From: Streptomyces sp. S3(2020)
GTDB lineage: Bacteria; Actinomycetota; Actinomycetes; Streptomycetales; Streptomycetaceae
Length of the DNA: 36,643 nucleotides
Assembly (NCBI RefSeq): GCF_013044505.1
Contig: NZ_JABERD010000091.1
Coordinates: 1-36,643 of the forward strand
Direction: 5' to 3'
Part shown: positions 22,728-30,629 of the stretch, one piece after another
Layout of the letters: every line of letters starts with the position of its first letter
Position numbering within the stretch: position 1 is the first letter of the stretch
Translations under genes and position numbers: made by a program
Notes under the pieces: generated by a model
Told to the model about the DNA's origin: nothing
What the model saw: the letters and a program-made list of their open reading frames with translations, nothing else
Databases searched by the model: none

Positions 22728-23804
22728 TCACCTCCGGGTCGCCGTGCGGCTGACCCACAGATTGATCAGGACGGCGCCGAGCAGCATCACGCCGAGGAAG
22801 GCCTTGAACCAGTCCGGGTTCCAGCCGGCGTAGACGATGCCCTGCTGCACCATGCCGAACATGAACGCGCCGAAGACCGGGCCGATCGCGGAGCCGGCGC
22901 CGCCGGTCAGCAGACAGCCGCCGATCACCGCGGCGGAGATGTAGATGAGCTCCTGGCCCACGCCCTCGCCGGACTGCACGGTGTTGAAGGAGAACAGGTT
23001 GTGCATGCCGACGAACCAGGCACCGAAGCCGACCAGCATGAACAGGGAGATCTTCGTGAAGGTCACCGGGACACCGACGGCCCGCGCGGAGTCCTTGTTG
23101 CCGCCGACGGCGAAGATCCAGTTGCCGTACTTGGTGCGCAGCAGCACCCAGGTGGCGATCGCGGCGAAGACCAGCCAGTAGACGATGGTGATCTTGACCT
23201 GGACGCCGCCGATCTCGAAGGACGAGGCGAAGACCTTCTTCGCGCCGGCGAAGCCGTCCATGGTGCTGATGTCGTCGGTGGCCACATTGCCGGTGACCAG
23301 CTTGGTGACCGCCAGGTTGACGCCCTGGAGGATCAGGAACGTGCCCAGGGTGATCAGGAAGCTGGGCAGGCCGGTCTTGACCACCAGCCAGCCGTTGAGG
23401 AACCCGATCGCCAGCGACACGACGAGCGCGGCGATGACGCCCGCCCAGACGTTCAGGGTGAGCTGGTACGCGAGCATGCTCGCGGTGAGCGCCGAGGTGA
23501 TGACCGCGACGCCGGAGGAGAGGTCGAACTCGCCACCGATCATGAGCAGCGCGACCGGGAGCGCCATGATCCCGATGGTGGACGACTGGTACAGGATGTT
23601 GGCCATCGAGCTGCCGTCGCGCACCGGCGGGGCGGTGATGAGGAAGAACACCCACACCGCCATGGCACCGAGGAAGACACCGATGTCGGGGCGGGCCAGC
23701 AGACGCAGCGCCAGGGGGCGCTGAGCGGTCCGGCCGTCGGTCTCCTTCGGGCCGGGGGCCGGCGGTGTGGTCACCGCCGGCTCGGCATGCTGGGTCATAC
23801 CCAT
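22728..23804 (-). CDS. Sugar ABC transporter permease (probable inositol importer)
   Basis: The product is 358 aa of the RbsC/AraH class (BPD_transp_2). About ten hydrophobic helices follow a hydrophilic N-terminus. Characteristic stretches are IGGEFDLSSGVAVITSAL, GLPSFLITLGTFLILQGVNL, IFAVGGNKDSARAVGVPV and the EAA-like region ISAAVIGGCLLTGGAGSAIGPVFGA. ATG 23804 shares a base with the stop of the binding-protein gene (TGATG), so the start was placed there. In-frame upstream sequence belongs to the neighbour. Confidence 0.93.
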   Translation of the reverse strand: MGMTQHAEPAVTTPPAPGPKETDGRTAQRPLALRLLARPDIGVFLGAMAVWVFFLITAPPVRDGSSMANILYQSSTIGIMALPVALLMIGGEFDLSSGVAVITSALTASMLAYQLTLNVWAGVIAALVVSLAIGFLNGWLVVKTGLPSFLITLGTFLILQGVNLAVTKLVTGNVATDDISTMDGFAGAKKVFASSFEIGGVQVKITIVYWLVFAAIATWVLLRTKYGNWIFAVGGNKDSARAVGVPVTFTKISLFMLVGFGAWFVGMHNLFSFNTVQSGEGVGQELIYISAAVIGGCLLTGGAGSAIGPVFGAFMFGMVQQGIVYAGWNPDWFKAFLGVMLLGAVLINLWVSRTATRR

Positions 23805-24823
23805 CACCGGGTGCCCTTCGCGGCGAACGCCGCCACCTTGTCGACGTTGGTCTTGTCCACGAAGGCCGGGCCGGTCAGCACGGGCTGCTCGCCGCCGCCC
23901 ATGTAGTTGCCGTTGTTCTTGTAGAGCCACAGCGAGTCGATCGCGAGGTAGCCCTGGAGGTACGGCTGCTGGTCGACCGCGAACTCGATGGTGCCCTTGC
24001 TGATGGCGCCCGTCAGGTCCTTGTTGAGGTCGAAGGTGGCGATCTTCGCCTTGCTGCCCGCGTCGGACACCGACTGCACCGCGGTCAGCGCGAAGGGCGC
24101 GCCGAGGGTGACGACGTAGTCGATGGACTTGTCCTGGCTGAGCTTGGCGGTGATCGTCGACTTCACGGACGGCATGTCCGTGCCGTTGACGTTCAGCGTC
24201 TGGAGCTTGCCGTCGAAGGTCTTGTCGACGCCGTCGCAGCGCTGGGTCAGGCCGATGTTGCCCTGCTCCTGGACGACACAGACGGCGTTCTTGGCGCCGG
24301 CCTCGTTGAGCCGCTTGCCGAGGGCCTCACCGGCGACGGTCTCGTCCTGGCCGAAGAACTCCATCAGGCCGAGCTTCTGCCACTCGCTGACACCGGAGTT
24401 GAGGCCGACCACGGGGATGCCGGCCGTCTTCGCCTTGCCGATGACGTCCTTCAGGGCGTCCGGCTTGGCGAGGGTGACCGCGATGCCGTCGACCTTCTGG
24501 TCGATGGCGTTCTGGATCAGGTTGGCCTGGTTGGCCGCGCTGGGGTCGTTCGAGTAGATCAGCTTGACGTTGTCCTTGGCGGCCGCGGCCTCGGCACCCT
24601 TGCGGACGATGTCCCAGAAGGTGTCACCGGCCGACTGGTGCGTCACCAGCGCGACCGTCATCCGAGGAGTGGAGGCCTTGCCCGCTGAGGCGCCGTCTGC
24701 GCTCTCCTCGGACTTCTTGCCCCCGGAGCTGCTGGAGCAGCCTGCGAGGGTCAGGGCAGCCGCCGCGGCGATCGCCACAACAGGGGCGAATCGACGGGAA
24801 CGGGAGTGAGAAGAGCGGTCCAT
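23804..24823 (-). CDS. Sugar-binding lipoprotein of the ABC importer
   Basis: The product is 339 aa. The signal peptide (RSRRF, then a hydrophobic alanine run) ends in the lipobox LAGC with the lipidated cysteine C29. A Ser/Gly/Lys-rich linker precedes the RbsB-type substrate domain: VALVTHQSAGDTFWDIVRKG, AIDQKVDGIAVTLAKPDAL, GIPVVGLNSG and IEFAVDQQPYLQGYLAIDSL. It should bind a cyclitol or sugar outside the membrane and pass it to the permease. AGGAAAG stands directly before ATG 24823. As first gene of the minus-strand operon it shares a divergent promoter region with iolC. Inositol as ligand is inferred from context. Confidence 0.92.
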   Translation of the reverse strand: MDRSSHSRSRRFAPVVAIAAAAALTLAGCSSSSGGKKSEESADGASAGKASTPRMTVALVTHQSAGDTFWDIVRKGAEAAAAKDNVKLIYSNDPSAANQANLIQNAIDQKVDGIAVTLAKPDALKDVIGKAKTAGIPVVGLNSGVSEWQKLGLMEFFGQDETVAGEALGKRLNEAGAKNAVCVVQEQGNIGLTQRCDGVDKTFDGKLQTLNVNGTDMPSVKSTITAKLSQDKSIDYVVTLGAPFALTAVQSVSDAGSKAKIATFDLNKDLTGAISKGTIEFAVDQQPYLQGYLAIDSLWLYKNNGNYMGGGEQPVLTGPAFVDKTNVDKVAAFAAKGTR

Positions 24824-24944
24824 CTTTCCTGCACCTCACTGTGCTTACGGGGGAAAGGGAGAGAGATCCCGGGGGATTCCGAGGCCCGGGATCTTGGCAT
24901 GTCCGGGTCGCGTGCCGCAAATACGGCGGTTGTACTGGGACGGG

Positions 24945-24973
24945 ATTCCATCCCTTCCGGAGCCCGCTGTCAA
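24945..24973 (-). promoter_or_regulatory. Promoter of the transport-iolE-iolG operon
   Basis: On the minus strand a consensus TTGACA (24968-24973) is followed after 17 nt by TGGAAT (24945-24950). The leader to the binding-protein ATG at 24823 would be about 115 nt. The -35 box is part of the left arm of the inverted repeat described for 24968-25031. Confidence 0.65.
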
Positions 24974-25031
24974 TACTTTGTTAAGACATCATTTCACAAG
25001 CAGGTCCGAATGTAAGTACAAAGTCTTGACA
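24968..25031. promoter_or_regulatory. Inverted-repeat operator pair, probable IolR-type sites
   Basis: TGTCAATACTTTGT (24968-24981) and ACAAAGTCTTGACA (25018-25031) are inverted copies with 13 of 14 matches, 50 bp apart centre to centre. Each includes the -35 box of one of the divergent promoters. TGTTAAGACA (24979-24988), read on the opposite strand as TGTCTTAACA, fits the KGWCHTRACA pattern I recall for the GntR-type IolR of Corynebacterium glutamicum. AGTCTTGACA (25022-25031) fits it at nine of ten positions. The GntR gene at 29844 is the obvious candidate to bind. Confidence 0.65.
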
Positions 25032-25055
25032 GGGTTGCCCTCCGGGTCCTACATC
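25026..25055 (+). promoter_or_regulatory. Promoter of the iolC-iolB-iolD operon
   Basis: TTGACA (25026-25031) and TACATC (25050-25055), spaced by 18 nt, precede the ATG at 25097. The -35 box forms the end of the right arm of the inverted repeat, mirroring the promoter on the other strand. Confidence 0.65.
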
Positions 25056-25096
25056 TGGGAGGCGACAGGCCCCCTGGGACTCGAGGAGCGTCACAC

Positions 25097-26059
25097 ATGG
25101 CCGATTCATCCCAGCCCTTCGACTTGATCACGATCGGCCGCATAGGAGTTGATCTTTACCCACTCCAGTCCGGCGTGCCACTGAGCGATGTGCAGAAGTT
25201 CGGAAAGTTTCTGGGCGGTTCGGCGGCCAACGTTTCGGTCGCGGCCGCCCGGCTGGGCCGCTCCGCCGCCGTGATCACCCGCACCGGCGACGACCCCTTC
25301 GGCGCCTACCTGCACACCGCGCTCAAGGAGTTCGGCGTCGACGACCGCTGGGTGACCCCGGTGGCCGCGTACCCGACGCCGGTGACGTTCTGCGAGATCT
25401 TCCCGCCGGACGACTTCCCGCTGTACTTCTACCGCCGGCCCAAGGCTCCCGACCTGGAGATCCACACCGCCGAGCTGGACTACTTCGCGATCCGCGCGGC
25501 CCGGATCTTCTGGATCACCGGCACCGGTCTGAGCGAGGAGCCCAGCCGCTCGGCCACGCTCGCCGCGCTGAAGGCCCGCGACAGGGCGGGCACCACCGTC
25601 TTCGACCTGGACTGGCGGCCGATGTTCTGGGGCGACCCGGAAGAGGCCCGCCCCTACTACGCGGAAGCCCTCCGGCACGCGACCGTCGCGGTCGGCAACC
25701 TCGACGAGTGCGAGATCGCCACCGGCGTCCGCGAACCCCGCGCCTGCGCGGAGGCCCTGCTGGCGGCGGGCGTCGAGCTGGCCGTCGTCAAACAGGGCCC
25801 CAAGGGTGTGCTCGCCGTCCACCGCGACGGCACGAGCGCCGAGGTCCCGCCGGTCCCCGTCGAGGTGGTCAACGGCCTCGGCGCCGGTGACGCGTTCGGC
25901 GGCTCGCTCTGCCACGGTCTGCTGGCCGGCTGGGAGCTGGAGCGGATCATGCGGTACGCCAACGCGGCCGGCGCCCTCGTCGCGTCCCGTCTCGCCTGTT
26001 CCTCGGCGATGCCGACGCCGGCCGAGGTCGAGGGCCTGCTGAACGGGGTCCCGTCGTGA
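25097..26059 (+). CDS. iolC: 5-Dehydro-2-deoxygluconokinase
   Basis: The product is 320 aa, a PfkB/ribokinase-family kinase. It would phosphorylate 2-deoxy-5-keto-gluconate at C6. The N-terminal LITIGRIGVDLYP and GGSAANVSVAAARLG form the substrate and first PfkB signature. VVNGLGAGDAFGGSL is the second signature with the catalytic base D265. PLYFYRRPKAPDLEI is characteristic of IolC. GAGGAG lies 9 nt before ATG 25097. The stop overlaps the next start by 4 nt (GTGA). It leads the plus-strand iol operon. Confidence 0.95.
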   Translation: MADSSQPFDLITIGRIGVDLYPLQSGVPLSDVQKFGKFLGGSAANVSVAAARLGRSAAVITRTGDDPFGAYLHTALKEFGVDDRWVTPVAAYPTPVTFCEIFPPDDFPLYFYRRPKAPDLEIHTAELDYFAIRAARIFWITGTGLSEEPSRSATLAALKARDRAGTTVFDLDWRPMFWGDPEEARPYYAEALRHATVAVGNLDECEIATGVREPRACAEALLAAGVELAVVKQGPKGVLAVHRDGTSAEVPPVPVEVVNGLGAGDAFGGSLCHGLLAGWELERIMRYANAAGALVASRLACSSAMPTPAEVEGLLNGVPS

Positions 26060-26931
26060 GCACCGGCATCAGTGACCTCGCCTCCCTCAGGGCCCGGCAC
26101 CCGGAGGCGATTACCGAGGCGGCCGCCCGCCGCGCACGGCGCCCGCTGCTGGGCGACAGCGGCCGGCTGATGATCGTGGCCGCCGACCACCCGGCCCGGG
26201 GCGCCCTCGGCGTCGGCGACCGCGCACTCGCCATGGCCGACCGCGCCGACCTGCTGGAACGCCTCTGTGTCGCACTGTCGCGGCCGGGCGTGGACGGGGT
26301 GCTGGCCACCGCGGACATCCTGGAGGACCTGCTCCTGCTCGGGGTGCTGGAGAACAAGGTCGTCATGGGCTCGATGAACCGCGGCGGCCTCTCGGGCGCC
26401 GCCTTCGAGCTGGACGACCGCTTCACCGGCCACCGCGCCCAGGACCTCACCCGGCTCCGCTTCGACGCGGGCAAACTGCTGCTGCGCATCGACTACGACG
26501 ACCCCGGCTCGCTGACCACGCTGGAGTCGACGGCCCGCGCGATCGACGACATGGCGGCCCACCGGCTCCCCCTGTTCGTGGAACCGTTCATCTCCCGGCG
26601 GCTCGGCGGCCGGGTCGTCAACGACCTCTCCCCCGAGGCCGTCACCCGGTCGGTCGCCATCGCCTCGGGCCTCGGCGGCACCTCCGCGTACACCTGGCTG
26701 AAGCTGCCCGTGACCCGCGACCCGGACGACATGGCGGAGGTCCTGGAGACTTCCACCCTGCCCACGGTGCTGCTGGGCGGCGAGGTCGACGACCAGGAGG
26801 CCGCCTACGAGCGCTGGCGCAAGGCCCTCAGGCTGCCGACCGTCCAGGGCATGGTCGTGGGCCGCTCCCTGCTCTACCCGGCCGAGGGCAGCGTGGAGAC
26901 GGCGGTCGACACGGCCGTCGGGCTGCTGTGA
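26056..26931 (+). CDS. (beta/alpha)8 aldolase, probable deoxyketogluconate-phosphate aldolase
   Basis: The product is 291 aa with a GTG start that overlaps iolC by 4 nt. The pattern resembles class I DeoC/LacD-type aldolases and the actinobacterial Cgl0159 family: MIVAADHPARGAL, DGVLATADILEDLLLLG, GKLLLRIDYDDPGSL, LPLFVEPF, AYTWLKLPVTRDPDDM with a likely Schiff-base lysine, and PTVLLGGEVDDQEAAY. Its place between iolC and iolB implies cleavage of the IolC product into dihydroxyacetone phosphate and malonate semialdehyde. That step is done by the unrelated class II enzyme IolJ in Bacillus. The role is inferred from position. Confidence 0.82.
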   Translation: MSTGISDLASLRARHPEAITEAAARRARRPLLGDSGRLMIVAADHPARGALGVGDRALAMADRADLLERLCVALSRPGVDGVLATADILEDLLLLGVLENKVVMGSMNRGGLSGAAFELDDRFTGHRAQDLTRLRFDAGKLLLRIDYDDPGSLTTLESTARAIDDMAAHRLPLFVEPFISRRLGGRVVNDLSPEAVTRSVAIASGLGGTSAYTWLKLPVTRDPDDMAEVLETSTLPTVLLGGEVDDQEAAYERWRKALRLPTVQGMVVGRSLLYPAEGSVETAVDTAVGLL

Positions 26932-26962
26932 CACGAGAGGCACGCGAGGTACGGAGGCACCG

Positions 26963-27844
26963 ATGACGTATCACCTTCCCGCGGGAAAGGCCCTCGGCGG
27001 CCCCTACCTGGTCGACGTGTCCCCCGAGTCGGCCGGCTGGGGCTGCTGCGCCCTCCGTGTCCTGGAGCTGCCCCCGGGCGGCACCCACGCCTTCGACACC
27101 GGTGAGAGCGAGTGGATCGTCCTCCCCCTGGCGGGCGGCTGCACGGTCACCACGGCCGACGAGTTCAGCGGCGACACGTTCACGCTCCACGGCCGCGAGA
27201 GCGTGTTCACGGGCGTCAGCGACTTCGCGTACGTCCCACGCGATTCCCGTACGACGCTCTCGACGGCCGGCGGCGGACGGTTCGCGCTCACCGGCGCGCG
27301 CTGCACGCGGCGGCTGCCCGCCCGCTACGGACCGGCCTCGCGGGTGCCGGTGGAACTGCGGGGCACGGGCAACTGCTCCCGCCAGGTCAACAACTTCGGT
27401 GCGGCGGGCGTGTTCGAGTGCGACAGACTCATCGCGGTCGAGGTGCTGACTCCCGGCGGCAACTGGTCGTCCTTCCCACCGCACAAGCACGACGAGCACC
27501 GCCCCGGCGAGGAGTCGGTGCTCGAGGAGATCTACTACTTCGAGATCGACGGCCCGGGCGGCTGCGGCTACCAACGCGTCTCACCGTCCGGGCAAGGCCG
27601 GAACACCGACGTTCTCGCCGAAGTACGCGGCGGTGACGTCGTGCTGATCCCGGACGGCTGGCACGGGCCCTCCATGGCCGTGCCCGGTCACCACATGTAC
27701 TACCTCAACGTCATGGCGGGCCCCGAGGCCGAGCGTGTCTGGCTGATCCGCGACCACCCGGATCACGCCGCCATCCGCGACACCTGGCCCCAGCGGCCCG
27801 TCGACCCCCGCCTCCCCCTCTACACGGCACCGGAGAAGTCCTGA
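26963..27844 (+). CDS. iolB: 5-Deoxy-glucuronate isomerase
   Basis: The product is 293 aa, the usual IolB size, made of two cupin-like barrels. It would convert 5-deoxyglucuronate into 2-deoxy-5-keto-gluconate. The second barrel holds the metal site in WSSFPPHKHDEH and ESVLEEIYYFEI, followed by GDVVLIPDGWHGPSMAVPGH and YYLNVMAGPE, all typical of IolB. A GGAGG site is 6 nt before ATG 26963. The stop shares one base with the iolD start (TGATG). Confidence 0.95.
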   Translation: MTYHLPAGKALGGPYLVDVSPESAGWGCCALRVLELPPGGTHAFDTGESEWIVLPLAGGCTVTTADEFSGDTFTLHGRESVFTGVSDFAYVPRDSRTTLSTAGGGRFALTGARCTRRLPARYGPASRVPVELRGTGNCSRQVNNFGAAGVFECDRLIAVEVLTPGGNWSSFPPHKHDEHRPGEESVLEEIYYFEIDGPGGCGYQRVSPSGQGRNTDVLAEVRGGDVVLIPDGWHGPSMAVPGHHMYYLNVMAGPEAERVWLIRDHPDHAAIRDTWPQRPVDPRLPLYTAPEKS

Positions 27845-29730
27845 TGAGCACGCCCACCCGCCGCCTGACCGTCGCCCAAGCCCTGGTGCGGTTCCTGTCC
27901 GTCCAGTACACCGAGCGGGACGGGGTACGGCACCGGCTGATCGCCGGGACCTGGGGCATCTTCGGCCACGGGAACGTGGCGGGTCTGGGGCAGGCCCTGA
28001 TGGAGGCGGGCATCGGGCCAGGGGCCGTGATGCCGTTCCACCAGGGGCGCAACGAGCAGTCCATGGTGCACGCGGCGGTCGGCCACGCCCGCCATCTCGA
28101 CCGGCTCTCCGCGCAGGCCGTGACCACGTCGATCGGACCGGGCGCGACGAACCTGGTCACGGGAGCCGCCCTGGCGACGATCAACCGCATCCCGGTCCTC
28201 CTGCTGCCCGGCGACTACTTCGCCACCCGCGCCGCCGACCCGCTCCTCCAGCAGCTGGAGCACCCGACGGAGGCGGACGTGTCGGTGAACGACACCCTGC
28301 GCCCGGTCTCCCGGTACTTCGACCGCGTCACCCGCCCGGAGGCCCTGATCCCCTCGGCCCTGGCCGCCATGCGGATCCTCGCCGACCCCGCGGAGACCGG
28401 CGCGGTCACCCTCGCCCTCCCCCAGGACGTCCAGGCCGAGGCCTACGACTGGCCGGAGGAGTTCTTCGCCGACCGCGTGTGGCGCGTACGGCGTCCCGCC
28501 CCCGATCCCGTCGAACTGGCCGAGGCGGTACAGGCCGTGCGGGCCGCCTCCCGCCCCCTGATCGTCGCGGGTGGCGGCATCCACCACAGCAGGGCCGAGG
28601 TGGCGCTGAAGGCGCTCGTGGACGCCACCGGCATCCCGGTCGCCTCGACACAGGCCGGCAAGGGCTCCCTGCGCCACGACCACCCCGCCGACCTCGGCGG
28701 CATCGGCCACACCGGCACGGCGGTCAGCGACGACCTCGCCCGCACCGCGGACCTCGTGATCGGCGTGGGGACGAGGTACACGGACTTCACCACCGCCTCC
28801 GGCACGCTCTTCCTCGACCCCGGCGTGCGGTTCCTCAACCTCAACATCACCGCCTTCGACGCCCACAAGCTGGCGGCGCGAACACTGGTCTGCGACGCCC
28901 GGGCGGGGCTCACGGCGTTGACGGAGGCGTTGTCCGGTCACCGTGTGGACCCGGCCTACGAGTCCGAGTACCGCACCGGCAAGGAGCGCTGGGAGCAGGT
29001 GGTGGACGCGGCCTTCACCGCCGCCGACGAGAACGCCGTCCCCACCCAGACCCAGCTCCTCGGCGCCCTCGACGCGGTCGTCGGCGACGAGGACGTGGTG
29101 ATCAACGCGGCGGGCTCGCTCCCCGGCGACCTGCACAAGCTGTGGCGGGCCCGCGGCCCCCGCCAGTACCACCTGGAGTACGGCTACTCCTGCATGGGCT
29201 ACGAGATCCCGGCCGCGATCGGCGTCCAGCAGGCGAGCCCCGGCACCCCCGTGTGGGCGCTGGTCGGCGACGGCACCTATCTGATGATGCCGACCGAGAT
29301 CGTCACGGCCGTCCAGGAGGGCCTGCCGGTCAACCTGGTGCTCATCCAGAACCACGGTTACGCCTCCATCGGCGGCCTCTCCGAGACGGTCGGCGGCGAG
29401 CGCTTCGGCACCGCCTACCGCTACCGGGCCGCCGACGGCACCTTCTCCGGCGCCCCGCTCCCCGTCGACCTCGCCGCCAACGCGGCCAGCCTCGGCATGG
29501 ACGTCCTGCGCGCCAAGACGGTGCGCGAACTGCGCGAGGCGCTGGCGACGGCCCGCGCCTCGGACCGGCCGACCTGCGTCTACGTCGAGACCGACACCGC
29601 CAACCCCGCCGCTCCCCCCACCGAGGCGTGGTGGGACGTACCGGTCGCCGAGGTCGCCTCCCGCGAGTCGGCCGTACAGGCACGCGAGCACTACGACCGC
29701 CAGGTCGCCGACCGCCGCCGCCACCTCTGA
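27844..29730 (+). CDS. iolD: 3D-(3,5/4)-trihydroxycyclohexane-1,2-dione hydrolase
   Basis: The product is 628 aa, a thiamine-diphosphate enzyme of the acetolactate-synthase fold that opens the cyclohexanedione ring to 5-deoxyglucuronate. The N-terminal domain includes GIFGHGNVAGLGQAL, MPFHQGRNEQSMVHAAVG and SIGPGATNLVTGAA, with the activating glutamate in RNEQ. The C-terminal ThDP domain has EYGYSCMGYEIPAAIG and the VGDGTYLMMPTE to IQNHGYASIGGL cofactor motif. Length and motifs are normal for IolD. Only a short relic of iolA follows. Confidence 0.96.
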   Translation: MSTPTRRLTVAQALVRFLSVQYTERDGVRHRLIAGTWGIFGHGNVAGLGQALMEAGIGPGAVMPFHQGRNEQSMVHAAVGHARHLDRLSAQAVTTSIGPGATNLVTGAALATINRIPVLLLPGDYFATRAADPLLQQLEHPTEADVSVNDTLRPVSRYFDRVTRPEALIPSALAAMRILADPAETGAVTLALPQDVQAEAYDWPEEFFADRVWRVRRPAPDPVELAEAVQAVRAASRPLIVAGGGIHHSRAEVALKALVDATGIPVASTQAGKGSLRHDHPADLGGIGHTGTAVSDDLARTADLVIGVGTRYTDFTTASGTLFLDPGVRFLNLNITAFDAHKLAARTLVCDARAGLTALTEALSGHRVDPAYESEYRTGKERWEQVVDAAFTAADENAVPTQTQLLGALDAVVGDEDVVINAAGSLPGDLHKLWRARGPRQYHLEYGYSCMGYEIPAAIGVQQASPGTPVWALVGDGTYLMMPTEIVTAVQEGLPVNLVLIQNHGYASIGGLSETVGGERFGTAYRYRAADGTFSGAPLPVDLAANAASLGMDVLRAKTVRELREALATARASDRPTCVYVETDTANPAAPPTEAWWDVPVAEVASRESAVQAREHYDRQVADRRRHL

Positions 29731-29756
29731 ACCACCCCCATGAAAGGCCCCCCACG

Positions 29757-29816
29757 ATGAAGACCCTCACCCACTGGATCCACGGCAAGCCCGTCGGCTT
29801 CCCCAGCCACTCCTGA
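29757..29816 (+). pseudogene. iolA: 19-codon remnant of iolA/mmsA
   Basis: AAAGG lies 9 nt before ATG 29757, and the frame reads MKTLTHWIHGKPVGFPSHS then stop. Its first 13 residues match what I recall of the N-terminus of actinobacterial methylmalonate-semialdehyde dehydrogenase (HWIxGKPV, normally followed by an EGASG-type segment and about 480 more residues). The rest of the gene is absent: the GntR start is only 27 nt after the stop. The simplest reading is an internal deletion of iolA that kept its ribosome site. A short translated leader peptide for gntR is the alternative. Confidence 0.65.
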
Positions 29817-29843
29817 CACTTCCTCAGAAGGGAGGGACGTTCC

Positions 29844-30629
29844 ATGGCGAAGACCGGCGGCTCCTCACGTGCCGCTACCGCCCCCGCGCTCGATTCCCTG
29901 GACTTCGCCCTGGACCGGGGCAGTCCGGTACCGCTCTACTACCAGCTCGCCCAGCAGCTGGAGTCGGCGATCGAGCACGGGGCCCTCGCCCCGGGAAACC
30001 TACTGGGCAACGAGATAGACCTGTCGGTGCGCCTGGGACTGTCCCGGCCGACGGTCCGCCAGGCGATCCAGTCCCTCGTCGACAAGGGACTGCTGGTCCG
30101 GCGGCGCGGGGTGGGCACGCAGGTGGTGCACAGCCAGGTCAAGCGCGGCCTCGACATGAGCAGCCTCTACGACGACCTGGAGGCCGCCGGACAGGGGCCG
30201 ACCACTCAGGTGGTGCGCAACGAACACGCCCCGGCCTCCGCCGACGTGGCCGCGGCTCTCGGTGTCGCGGAGGGCAGCGACGTCGTCGTCCTGGAGCGGC
30301 TGCGCGCCACCCACGGCCAGCCGGTCGCGATCCTGTGCAACTACCTGCCCGCGACTCTCCTCGAACTCGACTCCGCCCGGCTGGAGTCGACGGGTCTGTA
30401 CCGGCTGATGCGCTCGGCGGGCATCACCCTGCACAGCGCCCACCAGACCATCGGGGCCCGCTGCGCCACCGCCGAGGAGGCGGCGCGTCTGGACGAGAAG
30501 GCCGGGGCCGCGCTGCTGACGATGCAGCGCACGGCGTACGACGACACGGGCCGGCCGGTCGAGTACGGGACGCACATCTACCGTGCGTCCCGGTACGCGT
30601 TCGACTTCCAGCTGCTGGTCAGGTCCTGA
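29844..30629 (+). CDS. GntR/HutC-family regulator, probable repressor of the iol genes
   Basis: The product is 261 aa. An N-terminal GntR winged helix (PLYYQLAQQLESAIEHGAL, then LSVRLGLSRPTVRQAIQSLV and KGLLVRRRGVGTQVV) is followed by a UTRA ligand domain (about 100-255). That domain contains VVVLERLRATHGQPVAIL and the closing GRPVEYGTHIYRASRYAFDFQL. HutC-type proteins bind sugar or amino-acid metabolites. Position at the end of the iol operon and the IolR-like sites at 24968-25031 support control of inositol genes. GGGAGGGA lies 7 nt before ATG 29844. The stop overlaps the convergent DUF427 gene by 11 bp. Confidence 0.9.
   Translation: MAKTGGSSRAATAPALDSLDFALDRGSPVPLYYQLAQQLESAIEHGALAPGNLLGNEIDLSVRLGLSRPTVRQAIQSLVDKGLLVRRRGVGTQVVHSQVKRGLDMSSLYDDLEAAGQGPTTQVVRNEHAPASADVAAALGVAEGSDVVVLERLRATHGQPVAILCNYLPATLLELDSARLESTGLYRLMRSAGITLHSAHQTIGARCATAEEAARLDEKAGAALLTMQRTAYDDTGRPVEYGTHIYRASRYAFDFQLLVRS

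Noticed and set aside
27820..29724. A 634-codon minus-strand frame opposite iolD
   Set aside because: It is the mirror frame of a well-supported iolD gene and has no family motif.
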